This document shows positions 12,562-34,336 of a DNA stretch of 64,000 nt, piece by piece. Position 1 is the first letter of the stretch; each line of letters starts with the position of its first letter. The position numbers and the translations under genes are program-made. The stretch covers positions 1,572,453 through 1,636,452 of the forward strand of contig NMRA01000030.1 in assembly GCA_002633005.1 (NCBI GenBank), read 5' to 3'. The notes beneath the pieces were generated by a model that was given only the letters and a program-made list of their open reading frames with translations, was not told where the DNA came from and did not search any database. The DNA comes from Phoronis australis (lineage: Eukaryota; Phoronida; Phoronidae).

Positions 12562-14244
12562 AGGCGAAGGCAACCTTTTTTCATGTCATTTTGAGCTAAA
12601 ATAAGGTCTGTTGGTTATCCTGGACATATTTTCCACTGAATTGCAGCTTTTCGTAATTTTGTTAATTACTCGTCCGCTACTCCGGAAGTGACGTTTTAGG
12701 AGGCAAGCATTTCGCGCCAATTTCTTTTCATATAGTCTGACTGTGAGAGCTGCTGAGTCAGTCATTGTTCTACCTCGGTTGTGTTAAGTTACGTCGTCGC
12801 TTGCTTTCATTTACTAGTCAGTCAACATGCCACACTGTTGCTGCGTACCGGGATGTACTAATTATCGTCTGATGCACGCTTTGGGAGTACCTTAGCATCG
12901 CTTTCCGATGGATGACACTTTTCGCCGTACTTGGCTTGTTCGTTTGAAGAACGCAGCGTTACCCGTCCACGCAACGAGAATTGCCGTGTGTGTGGCAAGC
13001 ACTTTCTGCCGTCCCATTACGAAAGGGATTTGTACGCTGAACTGATGAAGGTCCCTGCGAAACAACGCCTGAAGAAGGATGTCATTCCGTTTGTGTTGAT
13101 TCCCGGCAGTGCCCCGTCGACACCCCCGAGAAGTGCGTTTTTGAAGAGAGAAGTCTCGCGAGCTGTGGCCAGTACAGTGACTGGAGCCAGTGGAGGCACT
13201 TCATCCAGTCACCCGTGCGTACGAACGTACCCCCAGAGCGTGCCATTCCTGGAACCAGTAGTGATTCGCCCTGTGCTGTTTTCTCCAACCCAGAGCCTCT
13301 AAGCAGCCCTGCAGCGATATTCAGTAGTGGGAGTGATTACAGGCCCAGTTCGACACCCACTGAAGAGGACAGTTCGTCGTCCAGTGAACAGATCGGTGAG
13401 CCAAACTTTGATAAGTTTATTGTGGACTTGTCTAAAGTGTTGGAGCTATTTAGAAGGTGCCAGGTGTGTGGCGAGGGGGTCACACGACACGAAGTAAGCA
13501 GTTTGGGTGCTCAGGTCACCATCCAGTGGGAGTGTGTCGCGGGACACTCTGGCAAGTGGGACAGTTGTTCCTCTGTCCGTGGTATGCCGGAAGTCCACTT
13601 AACCGTGTCCAGTAGTGGCTTGGCCTCGTCGAACTCTGAACAGCACAAGCATTCCATTGAGGTAGGCATAACAACATAACAACGCACACAGTGCATTTGC
13701 ACCAAGATGTGTCTCCACGTCTGTCCTCAGTAGCCGCCTCGTTTCTCTCAACAGCTGCTTGTGCCTGTGCGTACTCTGCCTCGTTATACTCGGGCTCAAA
13801 CATGTACCCACTGAATGTCCGTGAAAAAATTCCTCGTCACCACTGCTGTGAACAAGGTCTCCGTCACTCACACTACTGTCACTGTGATACGGGTCACCGA
13901 CTCCAGCCATTTTCAGCTTACAACACACTAAGCAACCCCTAAATCCAACGTAGTTGAGTACTCTACTAACCTATCTTGTCGCAGAATACTCGCCGATGGA
14001 AAGTGGTGGCGACAATTGTTGAAAAACAGCACAAAACAAAAGTAGAATAGAACAGATTCGCACGGCAAACTCAAAGCAAAACCAAGTGGCGGGAAACGCT
14101 TGCCTCCTAAAACGTCACTTCCTGAGTAGAGGACGAGTAATTAATAAAATTACGAAAAGCTGTAATTAAGTGAAAAATATGTCTAGGATAACCAACCAAC
14201 CTTATTTTAGCTCAAAATGACATGAAAAAAGGTTGCCTTCGCCT
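12562..14244 (+). mobile_element. Kolobok-type DNA transposon (1.68 kb) with about 165-bp terminal inverted repeats
   Basis: TTAA (12558-12561) plus AGGCGAAGGCAACCTTTTTT at the left is mirrored by the inverted complement and TTAA (14245-14248) at the right. The inverted repeats extend about 165 bp, through the GGAAGTGACGTTTTAGGAGG block. Inside is a decayed THAP-domain transposase. TTAA duplications together with a THAP transposase are the known hallmarks of the Kolobok superfamily. The unit is too short for a full transposase, so it has an internal deletion. Confidence 0.75.
12827..13679 (+). pseudogene. Decayed THAP-domain Kolobok transposase, N-terminal part
   Basis: From ATG at 12827 the frame reads MPHCCCVPGCTNYR, the first zinc-binding cysteines of a THAP C2CH finger. 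A TAG stop follows at 12893-12895, after which the same frame continues with HRFPMDD and RRTWLVRLKNA. A frameshift near 12985 moves to the frame with VCGKHFLPSHYERDLYAEL, the last Cys/His pair of the finger. A second frameshift at about 13215-13300 leads into a Ser/Thr-rich linker. Then comes LELFRRCQVCGEGV with WECVAGHSGKW, a Cys-rich motif I associate with Kolobok transposases. The catalytic core is missing. One stop and two frameshifts make this a pseudogene. Confidence 0.7.
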
Positions 14245-14249
14245 TTAAC

Positions 14250-15600
14250 TTAGAAACCCTGTCAAATAGTTTTTTCGAAATCCTGAGTGTAACAATTTTG
14301 GAGCGTACCCGACGGTGAAGTGAGTTTGCGAATCTCAGATCAGTGGGGCGCCTTTTAGTAAAACACCCAATCAATGTTTCCGGATTCTTTGTTCAGTGAC
14401 ACCCTACATGTATGCTGTTGCGACAAATTTTGCAGTTGTGACAATTTTGGTCTGACCTATATTGTCACACGCAGAAACTGTTGTGGGTCGTTGTGACAGG
14501 ATGGGTCTGCATAAATAGCAGAGCTCTACATTGGCGCACGCAAGAATTGTGACTATTTGGGTCGTTGTGAAAACTGAAAAACGCGTTTCTGGGTTCTGTC
14601 CATTGGACGTGACAGCATAGCGCAAACAAGTGTTGAAGGCAACATTTTAGCCTGGGCCCAGCAGTGACTGGAACTCTGCTTGAAAAACTGAATTCGTCAA
14701 GAAGTCGTTTCTAGTTATGAAAATGATGAAAGACTTTTATATTCTCCATCTGACATATGTAATCACGTTACATGAGCGGCGCACCATAGGGGACTGGGGG
14801 GGGGCACTTTTTTAGTCCTGCGCCGCCAGTGGTTTATGGGCGTGCACCACAGGGGGGTTATAGCCCCCCACATTTTTCAGTGCTGCGCCACCTATGTCTT
14901 ATGTGGCAGGCGTTGTAAGGACTACAGGTACGTTCCTAACACTCGAATGTGCACGTGCGTATTAACGTACTGCTAGTTACCCAATAGTTTGTGTATGGAT
15001 CTGCTGAATTTTTTTAAAACAGTTAGACTTAATTGAATTTCACCCTGTCTATTTAATATCTGTGCTGTAGCATTTACTTAATGAGAGAGTTTTTAAAACT
15101 GTAATAGATGGTATCAGTAATGCCCTGCCTAAAGAAATGAGAGCACGCACTTGGGGTAGGCCAAGTTTCTTGCGACAAAATCAAGATCTCACAAGACCTC
15201 ACCAAATCACGCGAAAACAAGACTAGTGTCTCGCGATTGTGCATGATAGCTTAGTACTTATCCTAACAAAATGACAAGCACTGAAGTGAGTAGAGGTTGG
15301 CTATGTTTGAATTCACAATTTCAGTGCCTTAAGTGAGGTTTCTAGTTGCAAGCGAATAATATGTCGAAGGGTTTACCGAACGAAATCCAGATAGTCTCTT
15401 GAGACCCTCATTAGCTCACAGATGCATCCCTTACTAAAGAATTGGGATGCGTTCCTCACACAAAACGAGCAAAAATGCTGCACTAACGAGATATCCATGC
15501 ATTACATGCACACAGTCGATTTTGCGTGTACATATTGCACGCCTGAGCTTTTAATACATTAAGAGGATGAAAAGAACTTTCTACTGCCCATCGTCTATGT
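14250..15600. other. Non-coding stretch with one foldback repeat
   Basis: Apart from the foldback repeat at 14774-14895, no gene or structured element is seen. A GGGTCGTTGTGA phrase occurs twice (about 14486 and 14559). Confidence 0.4.
14774..14895. repeat. Foldback repeat, GGCGGCGCACCATAGGGG type, copy 2
   Basis: It shares GGCGCACCATAGGGG, a G-rich run, TGCGCCGCC, TTATGGGCG, TATAGCCCCCCA and CAGTGCTGCGCCACC in order with the copies at 5719 and 48271. Confidence 0.6.
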
Positions 15601-15604
15601 TGTA

Positions 15605-15800
15605 GAGGCGGTGTGGCCTAGTGTACAGTAATAGGTGCCCGCTTTCTTTATTCTTCTTCGTGGGGTGGAGTTCCACAGGCCCACTCTGCTAGACCCTTGA
15701 GTCAGGTTTATACATGTAGGTCCTCAGATCGATTTTAACTACATGTATGTATTAATTAAGCACAATAATGGTTCCAGGTGACCACATTGGCGGTGCACCA
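15605..15800 (+). mobile_element. tRNA-derived SINE, diverged copy
   Basis: GAGGCGGTGTGGCCTAGTG, GTGCCCGCTTTCTTTA, CTGCTAGACCCTTGAGTCAGG and CCTCAGATCGATTTTAAC align in order with the SINE at 40414-40656. The first block corresponds to the tRNA A box; the B box is degraded in this copy. Ends and target duplication are not visible. Confidence 0.6.
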
Positions 15801-16314
15801 TGGCACAATTTTCAGTGTTGACGGAAAGATTTTTGAAATGTAAGTTGGTGCTATAAACACAAGTAACAGTGGACTGTTTTCCACTGTGAATAGCTCGTTT
15901 CATGCTTTTCCGTTGAGTCTGGTAAGAGACCTTCTCATAGAAGTTTCTAGCTTTGGCCAAGATTGCACCGTCATTTGTTTAAATGATGTTTTCTGCTCCG
16001 ACTCGTACAATGCAAGTTCACATTTGCAAAATCAGCTCGACTATACAAACGCAGGGGAACAGCTAGTAACAATGGAGCCTTATAAGCACCATAGCACCAT
16101 CTAGTGAACATAAACATTCACATCAAATGCAGGAAAGAAGTCTGTAAGAGAACGTGGTTCCTATTTTTCGAAAATGTTAAATTCCCTGCAGATTTTTATG
16201 CTGTAGGTAACAAGATAAGGAAAGGCCTGCAACCGAAGACATTTTCTACCGTGAAAACGTTATCGACTTTTTGACGTAAAGTCTACATAACTGATCGCCA
16301 TGGCACTGACTTAC

Positions 16315-16618
16315 CTGGATAACTTTGCTCATACAATGCCCAGCCAGACAATTTTGTAACCATCAGATTGCGGACACTGCAGTGCAAAATACAAGCTTGT
16401 GTAGTTTTCTCGTAACTGAACGCAGGACATGACTGCGCCAAGCAATCAGCTCTACATATCAAAGCCGTAGAGCGAGTCGTTTGTTGCAAGCAGTCCACAC
16501 TGCCTTTATACCCCAAAGATGCAGCGTACCGGACTACTCTGCCACGTGTCCCTGCTAGTACCGTTACCTTCATTGACAGTGAGATCAAAAACCATTTCAA
16601 TGTAAATGTCATCTTCAT
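16315..16618 (-). CDS. Probable first exon of a secreted PAN/apple-domain protein (partial)
   Basis: The exon starts with a hydrophobic segment of about 20 residues (MKMTFTLKWFLISLSMK, then VTVLAG) that looks like a signal peptide. It continues into a cysteine-rich region with CRADCLAQSCPAFSY, then CILHCS and GWALYEQ. This order (C-x3-C-x4-C, aromatic, C, then W/Y) resembles PAN/apple domains, which bind proteins or sugars outside the cell. A good donor site (GTAAGTCAG) follows at 16314. The frame is also open upstream to an ATG at 16652-16654, but the inner ATG puts the hydrophobic segment at the N-terminus. No further exons were found to the left, so the gene is either a remnant or has short exons I could not recognise. 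Confidence 0.45.
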
Positions 16619-19375
16619 TTGTGAACAATCCGCGTTTTCAAACAGCGTTTTCAATTAAAGACCTGAAAATAAACCAGGCATCTGCATGAACACTTGAATG
16701 AACAACGTTCAGTTCAATATGTTTTCGTTTTTATTTTGAAGCTATAAACAATAGACCGAGTCAGTAATAGACAACATGTTCAGCTCGTTTAAGAAGCGAA
16801 TCGTCACCTTGGTCAATTAATTATTCGCACTTAAGTAGAATTGAAAAATAAAATTGTTCTGAACTGACTTACGGCTCTTCACAGATGTACACCGCAATTG
16901 TTTCTCAATTACCTTCACCAATATTGATAAAGACGTCGACTAAATTTGGTGGCTATAAACCTGCTTACCCTATGTTAAGATTCTGGGCTGGGCTGCATAA
17001 AACTTCACAGTTATCCGCTGAATAAGTTTGATTGTTGGATGACATCAGGTGCATTGTTCAACAATGACAAAGTGGCGCGTGATAATGCGACGTCATTGCT
17101 GCTATACAGCGTATACATGTACCATTTACGCAACTGGGGTCTGCTCTATTAGTGCAACTCCAGCAGGAGATTCGGCGAAATTATTAGCAGTGGTGTCATC
17201 GACACTTTGAGTAAACAGATTTACATCGACGTCAGTTTCTTTATTACACACTTTCATATTGAAAAAGCAAACACTGGACTGTGGCTCGCTTTAACAAGCA
17301 ATTTATTTGATCAATACTGTGTTTTAGCTGTATATAGTCACTGTGGTAATGGTTCTTTCAAGTGCTATCATTCCAGCAAGGGTCCGTCTCTATGGTACAC
17401 CGGATGTAACACCGGACACATTTCACACAAATTCTGCAAGAGGTTGTAGGGATATGTATGGTGGCATCACTTTTAAAACTTGAAATAGACATTTCCATTT
17501 CTATTGATTGTACGAGCAACATTGACTTTTCATGTCTGATTCTCACACTTTCGAAGTATACATCGATTCGTTCGACCTACCTGGCGGTATATTTAGTGTG
17601 TACTGTACAACATCGCGCATCTTGTTACGTTTTCCAGGCGCCGAGTCGCAGAAATAAATGCAATTATTTTTTTTTTGTTCACATTGAGTAGTGGTTTACA
17701 ATTAATACGCCCTGCTTTCATTGTCATGAACATGCTATGTATAGTATAATTTTTTTATTGTACATCACCTTTGACCACTTGCAATTATGAAATCGACTTC
17801 AAATTAACCTTTACTCAAATTAGAATTAATATTGGCCTTGTAAAGCGCGTTATTACCTGATACCAGACTCAGCAAGTTGGCATGTCACGGCGGGTCAGTA
17901 ACTTGCGCTGAACATGACGTCAAGAATTGGTGAATTGTCAGCATTTTCCAAGACCAGTAAGGAACAAATTGAAACTAGTTTTACAACGGTAGGCGGTGTT
18001 TATTAAATGCTCGCGGTTTTTAACACCATAAGACAAAAAGATGATTGTTTTGACACGATAAGACCTTCCACTGCAAGAAAGTTTAAGAAAAGTTCGAAAA
18101 CGTTGTAAAGTAGTCGTTGTTTTACGACGTTGACTAATTTGAATATTATTTTACTTCAAGTTGCAGAATTATGGCAAACTCAAGTGTAGACATAAAGAAC
18201 TGAAAAGATTTCACTTAGTTTTGCCTGAATCCACACGTCACTGGATTTGCCACCTTTTCCCACTCTGTTGAAAACTCTGCGAATTGCTTGATGAAAAATT
18301 GAGTCACTTCACACCAAGAGGGCTACACATGACCACAGAAACTTTATTCTGACTCGTGTTTTGGTCTTTCCGCTTCCGACTAAAAGCAATTATCCAGGCT
18401 AAGTAAAAAGTAGTAAAACGTGCACTTTTAAATTCAAAGCCACCATCTCCTGGACACTGCTGGTCACAGCAAATTTATACATCCTTCAGCTTGACCTTTT
18501 GTGTTCACAGCGATGAGCATACCTTTCCTTGGTTAGATTATTTAGAAGAGAAACAGTAATTAATATAAGGGAGCGTTCACTTATTACGTCATCTAAAATT
18601 TGTCACTCCTTCCCGATCTCGGTCATCACCCGTCATCACGATATTAACCACCCATCCCCCGTCTAGCCTTTAATTGCGTGATTACACCCAAACCCGTTTT
18701 TGGAAGAACCGATAGTTCTTTAGAGAGTCCGCCTTGATGATTCTAATGACCAACTAATGTGTATAATCGCTGTTGTATTCAACAATGAAGTAAAGTACAC
18801 CATTGCGCGTTCGAATATGTTATCTGGTATTTGAACGTTGTTTTTACCACCAGAAGTGTTCTGTGAAAGATGAACCAGATTTCCAATGGCAAGTACATGT
18901 ATGTTTAGGGATATTTTCTAATTAACTCCACAATGGCGTCACCCCTGCACAGCGTCATCAATCGTTATCTTCTCCAAAGTCCCTCCCCTCGAGTGATATC
19001 GCAATATGTGACAACCGTAACGAAGGGTTCTTCATTTCCGAAATAGTCTGCCACCAAAGTTGGATCTGCATGCTATAGCTCTGAGTAAAAGTACATTGTT
19101 AACTGTCACAACACTGATTTTTAGAAAGGATGGAATCTACGACGGGTATTGCTCTACGTTATGGTCACGGTTTGCAAAACATTTGACTGTAGCACGTACT
19201 TTTGAAATACACGTATTTTCATTAAGAATATCATGATAGTCTCTTTTTAGTTCGGCAATGTGTCTGCTAGATCGGTATCACATTAATCGCCTCGGGATTT
19301 CTTGGGAGATTAGTCAGTTTGAGTACACACACTGCTCGGGTTAGAATTTTCTTTACACTTTCAACTGGTCTTTGT
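16619..19375. other. Non-coding stretch, 3' flank of the SDR gene
   Basis: No gene is recognised. A possible poly(A) signal for the minus-strand SDR gene (AATAAA, plus-strand TTTATT at 18343-18348) lies about 1 kb past its stop codon. Confidence 0.35.
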
Positions 19376-29136
<9,761 letters not shown>

Positions 29137-30137
29137 TGTACAGATTTTTTCAGTTCTGGCTTCTGCAAAACGTGTGCGACCGGCGCAACCTCAGCATGTT
29201 GTCTGTTAAATCGCGAGCATGTAACTTTTCACGACAGTCACGTGCGGCTAAGAAACAGTGAATTTGCTTTTCAAATATATTGTGTAGTACTAAAGGATCG
29301 TAAAAATCCTGTGACATCACAAATAATTTGGTGACGTGTAATCAAAATGGCGTGGAAAACAACACTTCGCCGCATTAGAATTGAACAGTATGGTTTGGTG
29401 TGAGTACGTCCAAGCTACCATAATAGAAAAATAAGCACATGTTAAACTATACGCATTTCAATATGGTTAATGTTACCGAGGTTAGTGCCGTGAAAATTAC
29501 CAGATCAATTTTAAACTTGTCGACATTTTTCAATGCGCTCCGATAGTTTGTGGTCATGCTGAAAATTTTGCTATTGGCCCATGACAATCTATCCTTCGAA
29601 AAATGTGGGCTGAAACAGCTCTTTTTGTCTTGTCCAATGAGGTGACTTTCAAAAAATAACCGGGCCATATTGAAAGTCACTTACCCGCCAGACATCGATA
29701 GTTCAGAACGCTAGGAAATCGTAAAACTTAGGTTGCAGATTTCATTAAAATGAGTGAACAGGCCGTTAACATTTTCCAATATTCGATCGTAAATTATCAT
29801 TCCTGTTTACAGCTTTTACATGTGCATGACTATGTTCTAATTTTCAATGCCCTTGGGGTTTCTGTTTCATATGTTACCACTTAATTACACCAAGTCTGCC
29901 GGACACAACTTTTTGAAAAAAAAACTCTTTTTATCATCAGGGACACCCAAATGGCACGGGTTAAAATTGGTCCGGAATACCCATGTTTATGTAATACCAG
30001 TCTGAGGGAGGAGCACACAGATTTTACTTGGATTTAAAACAGTTAAAGCTGAGTGCCTAGGCTTGGCAAAGTTTTAGTGTCCAACCCCTATGTTTCTTAT
30101 GTGGTTAACTTATGGGTCATCGCGAAATTCGTTGGCC

Positions 30138-30880
30138 TGTGTTGTAAATCACAGACATCCTCAACTTCTGATCATCCTCAATACATTATATATAATACCA
30201 CAAGGCATGACACTCGGAACTAGGAATTTCATGAGTGCTTCATTTCACACAGAAATCTTCCCAAAAGCCGAGTGTCTGACCTCTTAGTATTAACGATATA
30301 GTGTATTTGGGACGATCAGACTCAGACTGGCTGAGGACGCCTGTGGTATAACTCACAGACGTCTGCAGCTTGTGATCGTACGCAATACACTATACATGTG
30401 AATAGCTACATGTACAACAAGGTATGACACTCAGGACTAAAAATTTCATGGGTGCTTCACTAGTTCACTACAGCCGCCCATATCAAACGCGAAACTCAAT
30501 AAATTTACACAAAACAGAGGTTCAGCAAACCATGAGCAATTGTTCTTTCTTCTGATAGCATTTACAGTGTCCTGCTCTGGTCAGCGAGTGCGCAACAAAT
30601 TCGCGGTCGAAGCACAAATTCTGCCCAAAAAGCAGATGCGTACTGTCAATGTATCCCACGCTAGTCGATACGGAGTTTTCCGATGACTTAAGGGTGGACA
30701 GCAATTGCCGATTTATGATCACCGAAGGTTACGAATGATTTGGATAATGGTGAAGTTATTGATGTCGTGACGAATCCCCAATTTCCGTGAGGCACATTGA
30801 CAGTATGCATCGCCTTTTGGTGAAGATCGCGAATTTGTTGCGAACTCGCTGGAAGAAGACACCGTAAATGCTATCATTTT
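30138..30880. repeat. Dispersed repeat, copy 1 of the CAAGGTATGACACTC family, with partial tandem copy
   Basis: The block from CAAGGTATGACACTC (about 30418) through CAGTGTCCTGCTC and CAATTGCCGATTTATGATCAC to GTCGTGACGAATCCCCAATT matches 34400-34745 in order. A partial copy precedes it at about 30138-30270 (CAAGGCATGACACTCGGAAC). No coding content. Confidence 0.6.
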
Positions 30881-31201
30881 TTGATTGGATTTAAAACGTT
30901 AAGTTAAATACAAATCCTTATAACTCGGTATGTTTTCATGCAATCGACACTTTATTTCATAATTTTAATATATTACACATATTCACAACATTGTGTTGTT
31001 ATTAAATTTTCAATCTTAGTGCAAGTGAGGTTGACCGAGTCCATATTCAAAATGGCGGCGACTATGGGCTGCAGGATTTCAAAGTGCATTGTTTGGAAAA
31101 TCAAGTTTCTGATATAAAATATTCGATGAATTTAAATGTAATTAAGAAAAGATCAAGCTAATATGTCTTGTAACTTTTCCACGTATTTTGCACGAAATTA
31201 A

Positions 31202-31887
31202 ACGACTTTTTCCATGTCATTTTTAGCAAAAATAAGGTTCTTTGATTATCTCAGACAAATTTTTCACTTAATTAGAGCTTTTCGTAATTTAATTAATTAT
31301 TTGTCCTTTACTCCGAAAGTGAGCAGTCCTGCGATATTGAGTAGAGGGAGTGAATACAGGCCCCGTTCGACACCCAGTGAAGAGGACAATTCGTCGTTCA
31401 ATGAATAGATGGGTGAGCCAAGCTTTGATAAGCTTATTGAGAACTTGTCTAAAGTATTGGAGCTACTTAGAAGGTGCCAGGTGCGTGGCGAGGGAGTCAC
31501 ATGGCGGGATGTAAGCAGTTTGTGTGCTCAGGTCACCATCCAGTGGAAGTATGTCACAGGACACTATGGGACAATTGTTCCTCTTTCCGTGAGACGATAA
31601 TGAGTACATCTCGGTACGCAGAAACAGTTTGGCATGTTGACTGACTGGTAAACAAAAACAAACGACGACCGAACTTATCACAACAGAGGTAGAACAATGA
31701 CTGACTCGGCAGCTCTCACAGGCAGAATATATGAAAATGAATTGGCGAGAAATATTTGCCTCCCAAAACGTAAAAGACGAGTAATCGTTTATTAAATTAC
31801 AAAAAGCCTTAATTGAATGAAAAATATGTCTGGGATAATCAACCTTATTTTTGCTAAAAATGACATGAAGAAAGGTTGCCTTCGCCA
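31202..31887 (+). mobile_element. Internally deleted Kolobok-type element next to the SDR gene 2 stop codon
   Basis: TTAA at 31198-31201 and 31888-31891 flank ends related to those of the element at 12562-14244 (TCCATGTCATTTTTAGC and its inverse, then GGTTGCCTTCGCC). The interior keeps a piece of the same gene, including LELLRRCQVRGEGV and VTIQWKYVTGH at about 31455-31565, with the first Cys pair partly lost. It starts 31 bp after the SDR gene 2 stop codon on the minus strand. Confidence 0.7.
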
Positions 31888-31922
31888 TTAAGTCGAGCCT
31901 AAACGCAAGCTCCTTTGGAAGG

Positions 31923-32122
31923 TCAAAGCTGTTTCATCCAATCGAACGCCCAGTCGGCAAGTCCAGCTGGCAAAACCGAGAGACAAAAAGCAAACTTGGC
32001 TCCAGAGCCAACCAAGTAGCGCCTGCGTGGATTTTTTGACAGAAGAGCGTGGATGTATGCGTCGACAACCAAGTGCGTTTTGTCAGATGCCGCCGCCATA
32101 CTCTTCCGGGCGAGTTCTGCCG
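31923..32122 (-). CDS. SDR gene 2, exon 4 (C-terminus)
   Basis: After ATCGCAG it encodes AELARKS, then THLVVDAYIHALLSKNPRRR, ending with TGA at 31923-31925. It is 200 bp. Confidence 0.85.
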
Positions 32123-34270
32123 CTGCGATAAAGAAGGTAAAATTCTGCCAAAGGTTATGTTGGACCTTATCGACAAGTCTGTACATTTAGCAAAATATCT
32201 TCCGTAGCATTAGGTTTATGACTCCATGCCAGTCTGCTATACATTAGGTCTCCTAGTGACCATGCTTTTTAAAGAATATTTAGTGAGAAAAAAGTTACAT
32301 TCATGACAAACTAATAGAATCGATAATATGACCGTCAGACACAATTGCGTACGAAATCAATACAAATGTTCAAGACAAAAGATCAAAAACACTGTTACAG
32401 TTTCCTATATTACCGTTTCGTTTTCGATGTATGCAAGTTTCAACTACTTTCAAAAAAGATAAATTTTTGATTGCCCCTCGTACATAAGCGGAACATTTCA
32501 GAAACGATTCCTAATAGCAATTTGTAGAGCAGTGCGCATTTAAGTAAGGTATATCTCAAAGTTTCACTTGGCATTTCTGAGATGGGGTGTTACGAAGTTG
32601 TCCAAAATTGACATTTTGTAGGGTCCTACATAACTTTAAAAATACCATTTTTTAAATTTCAGTGCAGATCTCTAGATTTCCTCTTCTTTGATCAAGCATA
32701 CTATCCCTAAAAATTTAAAAAGAAGAATCACATGTTTTCTCAATAACCTGATTGCCGTACAATGACTAAATTTAAATAGAGCGTAACGAGTACTGACGAG
32801 TTGCAGATAAGAGCTACTTTATTAACGATAAGACCTGTTTCTCACTGAGGGAGGAAGCACACACAGTTATGCTTACCCTTTGCAGCTAATACCCGATCCT
32901 TCTCCTTCACTTCAGGGGGCGCCTTTTCCCAAGCAGTAAGCACACCTCGCTCAATTGCCTCTGGCGTGGTTATTGGCGTTTTAAACACGCCAGGTTCAAT
33001 TATGCAAACTTTGATCTCTTTAGTTTCTCGCCTGCAATAAACGCTTTGGCATTAAAGTACTTGCAGTGGTGTTTTACTGCCTTACTCAAGACTTGCTAGG
33101 AATATCGTTGGCATCGTATTACTATATCGACCTACAGTGCTCTTCGCATTTTCTTTACAATTACTGACAAAGTTAGCTTTAATGTAATACATATTAGCGC
33201 AACTAATGCAACCGTTGCTCATCATGGGTATTAGCCATGAAGCTAAAATGAATACCGGTACCACAACTCTTCTTTTGTGACTTCACCAAAACTTCGTTCT
33301 GTCATCTGATAATGCACATTCGGTATATCACTTGAATCATAAAGGCGGTATTCAACTAAAACACTTGTCATCAGATGAGACTTGTGATTTTCGGTGTGTA
33401 GTCGAGTAACTCGCCTTTTTTAAGGTTAGCCATACTTACCTGCTTAGTACGCTTTGTAACGAGTTATCACATTCACTAGAACAGACTTTTAATATATGAC
33501 CAGGATTTCAGAGCATTATTTCATACCAGACAATTAGATGGGAAAGACAGTGTTGATATGTATTACTCAGACAAATCCGAGTTAAGTGTCCTTTGAAATA
33601 GGCCCAAAGTTCGCATGGACTATACTTTTGATTCATTGCAGATCTAACGCGACCAAATAAACTAACAGTGCAAGGATAAAAGATGCACACGTTTTGTGCA
33701 TAGTGTAAATACGGGAAGGCTTTTGCAAGTTGGATTTTGGTTTCCGGCGACCAATCGTACTCATATAGAATGCTTTAATGATAATACGAAGGAGTCCTAT
33801 ATTCGAAGTTTGAAGTAAGTCACCTGAGTACATCCGAAAATGCTTCCACGGCGCATTTACTGATACAGTAAGGGGAGTTGCCCGGCATGGGAAACAACCC
33901 AAGCATACTGCTCATATTCACTACACGCCCTCCCTCTTTACGGACTAGTTGCAGAAACGTTGTGGTGACGTCGATCGTTCCGTACATATTGACGTTCATG
34001 CATAGCTCGTAATCCTTCTTGGTGAGCCATCTGGTCAGGCCTATTGTAGATACACCGGCGTTGTTGACAATTCCCCACAATCCTGAGTAAATGTAAGATG
34101 GAGCGGGGTAAAAAGAGCAATGATTTCGGTTCAAGCATCACAGTACGAGTGATCTACATAACCAGAAAGAAGCACGTCCCTTTGGGCGCAGAGTTTAGTA
34201 GCTTAGGAAATTTTCAATAGACGTCACTGAAGTCACAGGCGTCCTCTTCTGATAATCTCCAATACGCTAT

Positions 34271-34336
<66 letters not shown>

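Noticed and set aside
15739-15960. Possible downstream exon for the PAN-domain gene
   Set aside because: The frame overlaps the SINE, has no acceptor before stops, and shows no convincing domain.
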